Shown: in pieces, positions 17,532-25,342 of the stretch
How the letters are laid out: every line of letters begins with the position of its first letter
How positions within the stretch are numbered: position 1 is the first letter of the stretch
Assembly: GCA_965224605.1 (NCBI GenBank)
Contig: CBDCZP010000010.1
Location: forward strand, 248,001-312,000
Source of the DNA: HyVt-477 sp965224605
Lineage (GTDB): Bacteria; Pseudomonadota; Gammaproteobacteria; Thiotrichales; Thiotrichaceae
Reading direction: 5' to 3'
Length of the DNA: 64,000 bases
Program-made: the position numbers and the translations under genes
The notes under the pieces: generated by a model
Seen by the model: only the letters and a program-made list of their open reading frames with translations
The model's database searches: none
Told to the model about the DNA's origin: nothing

Positions 17532-18967
17532 TATCAACACCTCTTGCACGAATACTCCTCACATCAACAAAGTGACCGTGTATTGCAGCCGCCGCTGCCA
17601 TTGCAGGACTCACTAAATGCGTACGTCCACCCTGCCCTTGTCGCCCCTCAAAATTACGATTCGAAGTGGATGCACAACGTTCCCCCGATTCAAGGCGATC
17701 CGCATTCATTGCCAGGCACATAGAACACCCAGGTTCTCGCCATTCAAAACCAGCGGTAATTAAAATTTTATCAAGGCCTTCCGATTCAGCCTGTTGTTTT
17801 CACCAAACCCGATCCAGGCACTACCATCGCCAGCTTAATCGAATCAGCTACCTGTTGACCTTTGGCTATTGCCGCAGCCTCACGAATATCTTCTATTCTA
17901 GAATTAGTACAGGAGCCGATGAAAATTTTGTCTACCGTGATTTCATTAATTGCTTGTCCTGCCTGCAAACCCATATATTTCAAAGCATCAGTAATACCTT
18001 TGCTTTTAACTGGATCTGTTTCATTGTCAGGATTCGGTACCTTCGCACTAACCGATACCACCATTTCTGGAGATGTTCCCCAAGTTACTTGAGGCTCGAT
18101 GCTTTGTGCATCAATATGCACAATTTTATCAAAAACAGCATCTTCATCCGAGTGTAAATCTTGCCAGGCGGCAACTGCCTGCTCCCAAACACCGGCTGTG
18201 GGCGCATAAGGTCGGCCTTTCACATAATCAATCGTTGTATCATCTACAGCAATAAGACCCGCTCTCGCACCCGCCTCAATTGCCATATTACAAACCGTCA
18301 TACGGCCTTCCATCGACAAATCGTGAATGGCCTCACCCGCAAACTCTATGGCGCAGCCATTACCACCCGCTGTTCCAATCTCGCCAATAATCACCAAAAC
18401 AATATCTTTCGCAGTCACACCCGCACCGACTTTACCATCAACACTGACCAGCATATTCTTCATTTTTTTCTGGATCAGACATTGAGTAGCCATCACATGC
18501 TCAACTTCCGAAGTGCCGATACCATGCGCTAAAGCACCAAAAGCACCATGAGTCGAGGTGTGTGAATCACCACATACCACCGTCATTCCCGGCAAGGTAG
18601 CACCCTGCTCCGGGCCAATCACATGCACGATGCCCTGACGTACATCATCCATGTGAAATTCATTGATTTTGAATTCATCACAATTATTATTCAGAGTCTC
18701 AATCTGTATTTTAGCAATGGGATCACTAATACCCGCTGTCCCATTACCCCGGTTTTCTGCCGTAGTGGGCACATTGTGATCAGGCACGGCAAGAATAGAA
18801 TCTGTTCGCCATAAACTACGCCCCGCCATACGCAAGCCTTCAAATGCCTGTGGTGACGTGACTTCATGCACTAAATGACGATCAATATAGAGCAATGCCG
18901 TGCCATCATCTTCTTGCCTAACTACATGGGCATCCCAAATTTTATCGTACAAGGTCTTCGCGGACAT
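17524..18967 (-). pseudogene. leuC: 3-isopropylmalate dehydratase large subunit, frameshifted
   Basis: The first frame (18967-17786) encodes 393 residues, from SAKTLYDKIWDAHVV through CGDSHTSTHGAFGALAHGIG and FIGSCTNSRIEDIREAA, where cluster Cys residues are visible. It ends abnormally at SGLVKTTG. Removing one T from the TTTT run at 17797-17800 restores QAESEGLDKILITAGFEWRE followed by PGCSMCLAMNADRLESGERC, including the last cluster cysteines, down to 17524. The restored length of about 470 residues is normal. A single homopolymer indel in an otherwise perfect gene suggests a sequencing error or a very recent mutation. Confidence 0.93.
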
Positions 18968-18999
18968 TTGATGTCTCCTCTTTTGAATCGACTAGTACT

Positions 19000-19120
19000 T
19001 TAAGGAAACTCTGAACAAGTCATATCTTTCTGGAAGTGAACCTTCAGGCTCGCCTACGGCGCTTGAAATCAACACCTAGGCGAAGCTTTAGAGGATTTGG
19101 ACTTGTGCAGAGTTTCTTAA
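19000..19120. repeat. small inverted-repeat element containing REP-like family 2
   Basis: Near-perfect 21-bp inverted ends, TTAAGGAAACTCTGAACAAG and TTAAGAAACTCTGCACAAG in complement, bound a 121-bp segment in the leuC/LysR divergent region. Inside, 19032-19054 matches the second palindromic family (GGAAGTGAACCTTCAGGCTC followed by GCC). Other copies of this family lie at 49980-50127 and 58373-58441. Confidence 0.6.
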
Positions 19121-19228
19121 CCACCTACTGGTATTACTTTATGCTCTAATCTACAATAACTCTAATCGTAGTTTTTCATCATTGCCATTCCAAACAGGAA
19201 TAGTTAGAAATATCAGGTATAACAAAAT

Positions 19229-20122
19229 ATGGACATCCCCGGTTACAGAGCCTTTCTGGCAGTTGCAGAACATCGCTCTTTTTCGAAAGCGGCCGACAGT
19301 TTGTTTATTACACAGCCCGCTATCAGCAAACGTGTAGCGCAATTAGAAGCCCAGCTAGGTCGCGCTTTATTTGATCGTGTCGGTAGAAAAGTATCTCTTA
19401 ATGAAGCAGGTAATGCCCTGTTACCCGTTGCCATGCGCATCATACAGGAAGTACAAGAAAGCCGGCGCGTTATTAATAATCTCAGTGGAGAGATCAGTGG
19501 AAAACTACCACTGGTCACCTCTCATCACATCGGCTTACGACGCTTACCCTCCGTACTAAAGCGGTTTACACGTAAATACCCTAAAGTCAGACTAGACCTT
19601 GCTTTCATGGATTCAGAGAATGCTTGCCGAAAAATCGAACAAGGTCATTTTGAACTCGGAGTGGTCACACTACCCTTAGTCACACCAAAAACGCTCAAAC
19701 TTACATCACTCTGGAGTGATCCGTTAGCTATAGCAACAACGGCGAGCCACCCTCTAGCAATAAAATCTGCCACACAAAAAAGCAAAATAACGCTGGATGA
19801 TTTAGCAGACTATCCCGCTATTCTACCCTCCGTAGGCACCTATACTCGGAGTATTATTGAAGATCCGATTATAAAAAAGCAAGCTGCACTTGATGTTATT
19901 CTGGAAACCAACTATCTCGAAACAATACGCATGATGGTTTCAATAGGATTAGGCTGGAGTGCACTCCCGCGCACCATGATCAACAAAGAACTGATCGAAA
20001 TTCCCATATCCGGGTTACACATTCAACGTGAACTAGGTATTGTCCAACACGCAGAAAGAAGCTTATCCAACGCGAGTAAAGCTTTTATAGAAGAGGCTTT
20101 AATCAAAGGAACTGCTGATTAG
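19229..20122 (+). CDS. LysR-family transcriptional regulator
   Basis: A 297-residue protein. Its N-terminal winged helix is FLAVAEHRSFSKAADSLFIT followed by QPAISKRVAQLEAQLG, then a linker helix and a periplasmic-binding-like effector domain. It is divergent from leuC across about 260 bp and may therefore control leuCDB-asd, like a LeuO-type arrangement. No T-N11-A operator was confirmed. The effector is unknown. It has full family length and no damage. Confidence 0.9.
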   Translation: MDIPGYRAFLAVAEHRSFSKAADSLFITQPAISKRVAQLEAQLGRALFDRVGRKVSLNEAGNALLPVAMRIIQEVQESRRVINNLSGEISGKLPLVTSHHIGLRRLPSVLKRFTRKYPKVRLDLAFMDSENACRKIEQGHFELGVVTLPLVTPKTLKLTSLWSDPLAIATTASHPLAIKSATQKSKITLDDLADYPAILPSVGTYTRSIIEDPIIKKQAALDVILETNYLETIRMMVSIGLGWSALPRTMINKELIEIPISGLHIQRELGIVQHAERSLSNASKAFIEEALIKGTAD

Positions 20123-20237
20123 TACAGTATAGGAGAGTACAGTATAGGGGTCAGTACCCTTTACTGGTACTTTTCAATGGCCTACCTCTTCTCGAGTGCC
20201 CGACCTTTACGTTTAACAGGTTTTCAAAGAATCAAAA

Positions 20238-20449
20238 GGGTCAGACTCGATTGATCTAATGCTTTAGATGTACTATACTCATATTTTTCATTATGAAAGG
20301 ACTTCCAATGCCCCACCAACCCCGCTAGATACTCATAGGCCATCCACAACATGTCATTATAAGGGGGAACAATCGCGACCCTATTTTTTACGCGGATCAA
20401 GGTTATCAATTTTACTTGGATAAATTAAAAGATCAATCGAGTCTGACCC
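20238..20449. repeat. 19-bp repeat family, inverted pair
   Basis: GATCAATCGAGTCTGACCC occurs at 20431-20449 and in complement at 20238-20256, flanking the RAYT N-terminal fragment. Further copies occur at 21382-21400 (plus), 24278-24296 (complement) and 25990-26007 (plus, one mismatch). Such sequences commonly accompany RAYT transposase genes. Confidence 0.75.
20308..20430 (+). pseudogene. RAYT (REP-associated Y1 transposase) N-terminal fragment
   Basis: Translation from the ATG at 20308 gives MPHQPR, a stop, then ILIGHPQHVIIRGNNRDPIF and FYADQGYQFYLDKLK. This is the characteristic RAYT start (MPRQPR...HVIQRGNNRDPIF...FYLDKL). It carries an in-frame TAG at codon 7 and is cut off after about 40 codons by the 19-bp repeat. 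It is non-functional. A C-terminal piece of a related gene survives at 25678. Confidence 0.8.
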
Positions 20450-20786
20450 TTTAGGTAGTACTTAGGTAGTACTTAGGTAGTACTTAGGTAGTACTTAGGT
20501 AGTACTTAGGTAGTACTTAGGTAGTACTTAGGTAGTACTTAGGTAGTACTTAGGTAGTACTTAGGTAGTACTTAGGTAGGTACTTAGGTAGGTACTTAGG
20601 TAGGTACTTAGGTAGGTACTTAGGTAGGTACTTAGGTAGGTACTTAGGTAGGTACTTAGGTAGGTACTTAGGTAGGTACTTAGGTAGGTACTTAGGTAGG
20701 TACTTAGGTAGGTACTTAGGTAGGTACTTAGGTAGGTACTTAGGTAGGTACTTAGGTAGGTACTTAGGTAGGTACTTAGGTAGGTA
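20450..20786. repeat. minisatellite of 11- and 12-bp TTAGGTAG units
   Basis: About eleven copies of TTAGGTAGTAC (11 bp) run from 20450 to about 20572. They pass directly into about seventeen copies of TTAGGTAGGTAC (12 bp) up to about 20786. They are followed by degenerate TTTAGGTAACCC units to about 20826. Each block is homogeneous, as expected from slippage or unequal crossing-over. There are no spacers, so this is not a CRISPR. No gene spans it. Confidence 0.95.
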
Positions 20787-20837
20787 CTTTAGGTAACCCT
20801 TTAAACCCTTTAGGTAACCCTTTAGGTACAGAGCTAT

Positions 20838-20933
20838 CTACAGGAACGAGCCACTTCTAAAGGCGTGGATATTGCCAAGCTGGTCAACGACATACTTAGG
20901 CAGGATATTAAGTTGATTGAGGTGGTTAAGTAG
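20838..20933 (+). pseudogene. C-terminal remnant of a ribbon-helix-helix antitoxin
   Basis: The frame reads LQERATSKGVDIAKLVNDIL then RQDIKLIEVVK and a stop. This matches the second half of CopG/BrnA-type antitoxins (AK-x-KG-x-x-x-x-LVND-x-L-x-x-DI-x-LIE). The upstream part is replaced by the minisatellite, so it lacks the beta strand that contacts DNA. It is a decayed fragment. Confidence 0.6.
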
Positions 20934-20954
20934 ATAACGTTCTTCTTACCTCTG

Positions 20955-20984
20955 TGCCGGATGGCGTTCCTTATCCGGCCTACC
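20955..20984. repeat. REP family 1 copy
   Basis: A palindrome beginning TGCCGGATGGCG and ending ATCCGGCCTACC. It has the compensatory GCC/GGC stem variant, also seen at 25641, instead of GTC/GAC. It abuts the stop of the membrane protein gene at 20988. Confidence 0.8.
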
Positions 20985-20987
20985 GCG

Positions 20988-21236
20988 CTATTTCAGTAAC
21001 ATTAAAAGCACAGATAAAGAAACAAAGCTACCAAATAAAAACAGGAGTGAGCTAAAAAATAATATCAATCTATGATTATCCCAATATTTTTGTGCCCTGA
21101 TATTATATTTTCCAAGAAAGCTAATTAACTTTTCTGGAAAAAAGATTCCTAGTATGCCAACTAGTAGTGAGAATATTAATGTTACTAAGCATATCAGAAC
21201 TGTATAGACAGTTTGATTGTTGATAAAAGTCTGCAT
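20988..21236 (-). CDS. small two-helix membrane protein, possible immunity protein
   Basis: An 82-residue protein with hydrophobic segments at about 10-33 and 58-80. Between them is the motif GIFFPEKLISFLGKYN...KYWDNHRL. A clear GGGAG ribosome site precedes the ATG. The protein at 63572-63811 shares G-x-x-G-[IL]-F-x-P-x-K-x-x-x-FL, then YW-x-x-HR and the same topology, so the two are paralogues. It lies downstream of the orphan RHS tail and its membrane immunity gene, flanked by REP palindromes. Immunity is only suggested by this position. Confidence 0.6.
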   Translation of the reverse strand: MQTFINNQTVYTVLICLVTLIFSLLVGILGIFFPEKLISFLGKYNIRAQKYWDNHRLILFFSSLLFLFGSFVSLSVLLMLLK

Positions 21237-21262
21237 TATCTCCCTTTTTTGGCCATTGTTTG

Positions 21263-21295
21263 TGTCGGATGGCGCTAGCGCTTATCCGACCTACC
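21263..21295. repeat. REP family 1 copy
   Basis: TGTCGGATGGCGCTAGCGCT followed by TATCCGACCTACC. This is the longest version of the palindrome, with a GCTAGC apex. It is identical to the copy at 25860-25892. Confidence 0.8.
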
Positions 21296-21486
21296 GTGCT
21301 ATGAGTACGTAGCGGGGTTGGCGCGGCATTGGAGAGCCTTTCAAAATGAAAAAGTAACAGTATAGAACACTTAAAGCATTAGATCAATCGAGTCTGACCC
21401 CTTTGATCCTTTCTGGGTACGCTTCAGGGTAAGGATCAGGACAGCTTGAGAGCGGTCATTGAGAATATTATTGGGTAATCAAGTAG

Positions 21487-21516
21487 TGTCGGATGGCGTT
21501 CCTTATCCGACCTACC
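21487..21516. repeat. REP family 1 copy
   Basis: TGTCGGATGGCGTTCCTTAT followed by CCGACCTACC, directly behind the stop of the immunity gene at 21521. The interval 21296-21486 holds no gene, only a 19-bp repeat copy at 21382-21400 and unidentifiable remnants. Confidence 0.8.
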
Positions 21517-21520
21517 GCGC

Positions 21521-21826
21521 TTACCGTCCAGTTTTGATTGTATTCTCCCATCTACGAAATCTATAGAAAATATGATAAAGAATGAAAATAGTTAAAAGTC
21601 CTATTGTTGAAAAATCCACTTTAATACCGATTGGACTTAGCTTTTCATTAACAAAATAATTCAATATAAAACCAATAGACGTGAATGTCATGAGTATATG
21701 AAATATAACTGAAATATGCTTTGTCCTCTCAAACTTAAAGGAATAAATGGTCAATAATTCAGATATATAAATAATACTCGTGTGCACCACCAATATGGAT
21801 AAAAAAATAAAAAAACTTAATATCAT
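21521..21826 (-). CDS. putative membrane immunity protein of the orphan RHS tail
   Basis: A 101-residue protein with three hydrophobic segments (ILSFFIFLSILVVHTSIIYI, HISVIFHILMTFTSIGFIL and FSTIGLLTIFILYHIFYRF). Its ATG lies within the 9-bp target duplication of the IS at 21833. Without the IS, this ATG would overlap the TGA stop of the RHS tail gene as ATGA, the typical coupling of a toxin and its immunity gene. The IS has therefore removed its ribosome site and coupling. I do not recognise a family. Confidence 0.65.
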   Translation of the reverse strand: MILSFFIFLSILVVHTSIIYISELLTIYSFKFERTKHISVIFHILMTFTSIGFILNYFVNEKLSPIGIKVDFSTIGLLTIFILYHIFYRFRRWENTIKTGR

Positions 21827-21832
21827 TCAGAT

Positions 21833-23242
21833 CATCTCCTTATACATAAGTTTAAGAATATCGTGTAACATACTGACTTTTTATACTTATGACTTGGTCA
21901 GAAATGGAATTCCAGAACTTGGATTTAGGCGACAAACGTACTAATGCTCGGACCATTAAGATAATAAACTCCATAGCGAAATCACCTCAATCCAGTATCC
22001 CTGAAGCTTGTCAAGGCTGGGCTGAAACACTAGCCACTTATCGTTTTTACTCTAACGAATCATTTGACAGTAATGATCTTCTTGAGCCGCACTACGAAGC
22101 GACAGAACAACGCATAAGAACCAGTGAATCACCGACTATTCTCTGTATCCAAGACACGTCAGAACTGGATTTCAACGGTAAGCAAACCGAAGGCATGGGG
22201 CGATTATCCTATGATGCTCAAAGAGGCATGTACCTTCACCCTACGCTGTGTGTCACGCCCGAACGCTTACCTCTTGGTATTACAGACTCCTGGATGTGGG
22301 CGCGAGGTCAAAGTAAAGCTGAAGATAAGCTGACCCCTACTCTTAAAGAAAGCGTTCGCTGGGTCGAGGGCTATGAACGTGTCGCAGAGATGGCCGAACG
22401 TTGCCCTGAGCAACAACTTGTCTATGTCGTTGATCGAGAAGGTGACATGTATGAGCTGATGGAGCGTGCTCAACAACTTGACTGTCCTGCCGACTGGTTG
22501 ATTCGAGCAAGACATAACCGTTTGCTACCTAATCAAGCCAAGCTATGGGATGCTGTGGATGAGCAAGAAGCTCTCACAAAAATCACCTTCATCAAGCCAC
22601 GCAAACGGGGAGAAAAGGCAAGGACGATTCTACAAGAAGTTAAGGTGCTACGGTATACGCTTTCACCAAAGGGCAAATCACCCGTTGAAATGACGCTGGT
22701 TCAAGCAAAGGAAATGAATCCCCCGAAAGGTAGTCACCCCATTGTTTGGCGACTGTTGACCAATAGACAGGTCGTGACAGAAGAGCAAGCGGGCGAAATC
22801 ATTGATTGGTATCGTTGCCGATGGGAAATTGAAATGTTCTTTGATGTCTTGAAAGTAGGATGCAAGGTAGAAAAATTACAACTAGGCAACAAAGATCGCG
22901 TTGAAAAGGCATTGGCACTCTATATGATAGTGACTTGGCGTGTTATGTATCTGATGCGACTCGGGCGTAACTGTCCAGAATTACCTGCCGATCTTATCTT
23001 TGATCCTCTAGAATGGAAGTCCTCTTATCTACTGGGTAAGAAAAAGCTACCTGACGGTATTCCCTCTATTAATGAAGTCCTTAGAAATTTAGCCATGCTG
23101 GGAGGCTTTCTCGCAAGAAAGTCAGATGGTGAACCGGGTGCTAAAAGCATCTGGAAAGGTTTTCAGCGAATACAAGACTGCATTTACGGAATACAGCTTG
23201 CTACGGAGCTTCAAGATTTTGTAACTTATGTATAAGGAGATG
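21833..23242 (+). mobile_element. complete IS4-family (IS50 group) insertion sequence
   Basis: A 1410-bp element with perfect 20-bp inverted ends CATCTCCTTATACATAAGTT (21833-21852, complement at 23223-23242). It is flanked by the 9-bp direct repeat CATTCAGAT at 21824-21832 and 23243-23251. The ends resemble the Tn5 outside end (CTCTTATACACAAGT), and 9-bp duplications are typical for this group. Intact ends and an intact gene indicate recent insertion. Confidence 0.95.
21889..23235 (+). CDS. IS50-like transposase
   Basis: A 448-residue DDE transposase. The N-terminal DNA-binding part includes NLDLGDKRTNARTIKIINSI and WAETLATYRFYSN. The first Asp is in CIQDTSELDF, the second in YVVDREGDMYELM, and the C-terminal Y-x(2)-R-x(3)-E-x(6)-K signature is WYRCRWEIEMFFDVLKVGCK. 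It fills almost the whole element between the inverted ends and looks functional. Confidence 0.93.
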   Translation: MTWSEMEFQNLDLGDKRTNARTIKIINSIAKSPQSSIPEACQGWAETLATYRFYSNESFDSNDLLEPHYEATEQRIRTSESPTILCIQDTSELDFNGKQTEGMGRLSYDAQRGMYLHPTLCVTPERLPLGITDSWMWARGQSKAEDKLTPTLKESVRWVEGYERVAEMAERCPEQQLVYVVDREGDMYELMERAQQLDCPADWLIRARHNRLLPNQAKLWDAVDEQEALTKITFIKPRKRGEKARTILQEVKVLRYTLSPKGKSPVEMTLVQAKEMNPPKGSHPIVWRLLTNRQVVTEEQAGEIIDWYRCRWEIEMFFDVLKVGCKVEKLQLGNKDRVEKALALYMIVTWRVMYLMRLGRNCPELPADLIFDPLEWKSSYLLGKKKLPDGIPSINEVLRNLAMLGGFLARKSDGEPGAKSIWKGFQRIQDCIYGIQLATELQDFVTYV

Positions 23243-24231
23243 CATTCAGATATACCATCATAAGTATTTATAGATGTATTTGTCATGTTAATAATTTCAG
23301 CACCGAGGGCGGGTCTTGACATCTGCATAAATGCTGGTTGAAGGTCACCACTGTGTGTTACACCCATAGTAGATCGCATATATGGATAGTTACTCAAAGT
23401 TGCTCCTTTCATAACACCTCTTGCCATGCCACCAACGGATGAACCAATATCAACAGCTCCATAGGCTAAATCACCATGAGCAGGGTTTCCAGTTATTGCC
23501 TCAGCTCCAGCTTGATAAGCAGTTCTTAATGCACCACTATCTCCAGACAATCCTTCATAAATATTATTACCCCCGTGTGCAATCAAAACACCACCTCCTG
23601 CGCATGTTACAACACCTACACAGATGACGGCTCCAACATACACTTGTGCAGCTCCACCAACTACAGAAATTGTTCGACTAAGAAATGCTTTTGATCTTTC
23701 GAAAAAGCTGCCACCAGCTTCAGCATTAAACAAATGAGTAAACGCCGCACTGACCGCCCCATTTGCAAACTTACCCCCTACCGCCTTAGAGATTGTACCA
23801 CCAACAGCCGCTGAAAATGCAGTACGTGTATAGATATTTTTACCTTTGAAAACACCACCCGCCATATGACCCATAAAACCACCCGCAAATCCTTCCCTGA
23901 ATTTACCGCCCCGAAGCACCGAAGTTGTCCCTTGAGCCACACCATGTGCAATAGCAGTCCCTGTCTTGGTTGCAAATAAACTACCCCCGTTTAATCCATG
24001 CCCTATACCAAAGGCAAGTCCTGCCGATAGTCCTCCAAACACAGCACCTTCCAAAGCACCTCGCAAACTACCAGTAGATATGAGCCCACTAGCAAAGCCC
24101 CCTGCTCCACCTGCTATTACAGTACCAATGAAAACAGAACCTCCCGTAGCTGTTATTGCCACAAGTGTTGCACTAAATCCTAAACCATAAACCCCTGCGT
24201 AGGCAGAAAGAGCCAATCCAGCCGTAAACAC
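23243..24231 (-). pseudogene. orphan RHS C-terminal toxin tail, displaced and IS-interrupted
   Basis: The frame starts at a GTG (VFTAGLALSAYAG). Its first 175 residues are a close relative of the tail of the large RHS protein, sharing FAGGF-x-GHMAGG, KGKN-x-YTRTAFSAAVGGTISK and GGKFANGAVSAAFTHLFN. A different toxin region follows: AHGGNNIYEGLSG, QAGAEAITGNPAHGDLAYGA and VDIGSSVGGMARGVMKG, similar to DUF4225-type RHS tails. It originally ended DGISE with TGA. The IS50-like element now replaces that stop and adds foreign residues. The conserved NNPLSYTDPS core lies just upstream but out of frame, so it is a stored or dead tail. Confidence 0.75.
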
Positions 24232-24254
24232 TAGGGTCGGTATAAGACAACGGG

Positions 24255-24644
24255 TTATTCTTCACAAAGAATCAAAAGGGTCAGACTCGATTGATCTTGT
24301 CCTGAGCTTCTTAAAATGCCTATTTCTTGTAGCTGTCCACGTAGTTGTTTTCCTGCTTTGTACTGTTTGTCTGGAAGACGATATGCCAAGGTGCGGTTGG
24401 CAAAACCTAGTTTAAAATGCTTTATTAGTTCTGGATTACCTAACCCTCTTTTTTGTAAATAGGCTAGTGCTTCGGGCCTTTGTAACAGGGCTTCGTGGTA
24501 GAAGTCTATGATCTGGTTTAGAAGGGTTTGGTTCGCTTGATCAACAGGTAAGGTATCCAGTTTGCGTTGAGTACTTCGTTTGGCGGATTTCTTAGGTTTA
24601 GAGGTCGAGGTATCAGCCGCTAAAGAAGGAAAGCCATTTTTCAT
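24255..24644 (-). pseudogene. truncated primase-like N-terminal fragment
   Basis: The frame starts MKNGFPSLAADTSTSKPKKS. Residues 35-112 (TLLNQIIDFYHEALLQRPEA, then LAYLQKRGLGNPELIKHFKL and GFANRTLAYRLPD...ILRSSG) match the linker before the TOPRIM domain of CHC2-type primases of mobile elements. The last 17 residues are encoded by the 19-bp repeat and are not homologous, so the TOPRIM domain is lost. The gene has its own start, divergent from the XRE regulator. Confidence 0.7.
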
Positions 24645-24653
24645 TCCTTTAAA

Positions 24654-24740
24654 AAGGTTCTACTCAGAACCTTGTCAAGATTCCCTAAAGGTATTATTAT
24701 AAGCTCTTTATAGATACTTTTGTCAAACCTTTTTAGAACC
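24654..24740. promoter_or_regulatory. probable operator between primase fragment and XRE gene
   Basis: A perfect 8-bp-arm palindrome AAGGTTCT-ACTC-AGAACCTT (24654-24673) lies just upstream of the minus-strand start at 24644. A further AGAACC half-site stands at 24735-24740 beside the XRE ribosome site. A TTTATAGATACTTT-type AT-rich core lies between. This layout suits autoregulation by the adjacent XRE protein. Confidence 0.55.
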
Positions 24741-24753
24741 ATAGGAGATAATC

Positions 24754-25131
24754 ATGGATAAACAATTATTGGCGTTTATCGTAATGAACTTTCCACAACG
24801 ATTTATTCAACTTAGAAAAGAACATAAACTCACTCAGCAAGGGATGGCGGATACCATAGGAATGCATATTACTCAGGTTAAACGCTATGAGGCAGGTCAG
24901 GCGCAACCCTCCGTGGAAATTCTTAAAAAGATTGCTACGGCTTTTCATGTGACCACCGACTGGCTTATTTTTGAGAAAGGGGAACGGGATTTACCCCATG
25001 ATCTGCAACTTAAATTTGAGGCCGTGACACAGATGTCCGCAGAGGATCAGCACACTATTCAGTCATTAATTGATGGCATGATTTTAAAACATACGGCGAG
25101 TCAGTTGGCTATGAGTGGTAATAATCAATGA
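24754..25131 (+). CDS. XRE-family transcriptional regulator
   Basis: A 125-residue protein. The HTH is RFIQLRKEHKLTQQGMADTI then GMHITQVKRYEAGQAQPSVE and ILKKIATAF. The C-terminal segment (EAVTQMSAEDQHTIQSLIDG) is a helical dimerisation region. A strong AGGAG lies 8 bp before the ATG. It is the first gene of a three-gene set with a ParDE-like pair 31 bp downstream and may repress the whole set through the GGTTCT palindromes upstream. Confidence 0.85.
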   Translation: MDKQLLAFIVMNFPQRFIQLRKEHKLTQQGMADTIGMHITQVKRYEAGQAQPSVEILKKIATAFHVTTDWLIFEKGERDLPHDLQLKFEAVTQMSAEDQHTIQSLIDGMILKHTASQLAMSGNNQ

Positions 25132-25162
25132 TAATAGCCGCTAAAAAGAGAGGATAAACAGT

Positions 25163-25342
25163 ATGCAAGCATTAAAACAGGAAGCGTTAAACACGATTGA
25201 TCAGTTACCTGATGATACCGATATGGAGGAAATCATGTATCGGCTTTATGTACTAGACAAGATTAGGAAAGGTCAGGAAGCGGTGGAACAAGGTAGAACG
25301 CTCACCAATGAAGAGCTTAAGCTGGAAATGGATACATGGTAA
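25163..25342 (+). CDS. ParD-like antitoxin of the adjacent ParE toxin
   Basis: A 59-residue protein, MQALKQEALNTIDQLPDD, then TDMEEIMYRLYVLDKIRKGQ, ending LTNEELKLEMDTW. The pattern DTDMEEIMY-x-LYVL-x-KI-x-x-G-x-x-x-x-x-x-G followed by T-x-EE is common in small antitoxins paired with RelE/ParE toxins. Its stop overlaps the toxin ATG by 7 bp (25336-25342), indicating translational coupling. A ribosome site GAGAGGA stands 9 bp upstream. Confidence 0.8.
   Translation: MQALKQEALNTIDQLPDDTDMEEIMYRLYVLDKIRKGQEAVEQGRTLTNEELKLEMDTW

Noticed and set aside
17666..18532. Several plus-strand frames opposite leuC
   Set aside because: They are complements of the strongly conserved LeuC coding sequence.
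20450..20786. Regular repeats that could be taken for a CRISPR array
   Set aside because: Units are directly adjacent without spacers, 11-12 bp long, and no cas gene is near.
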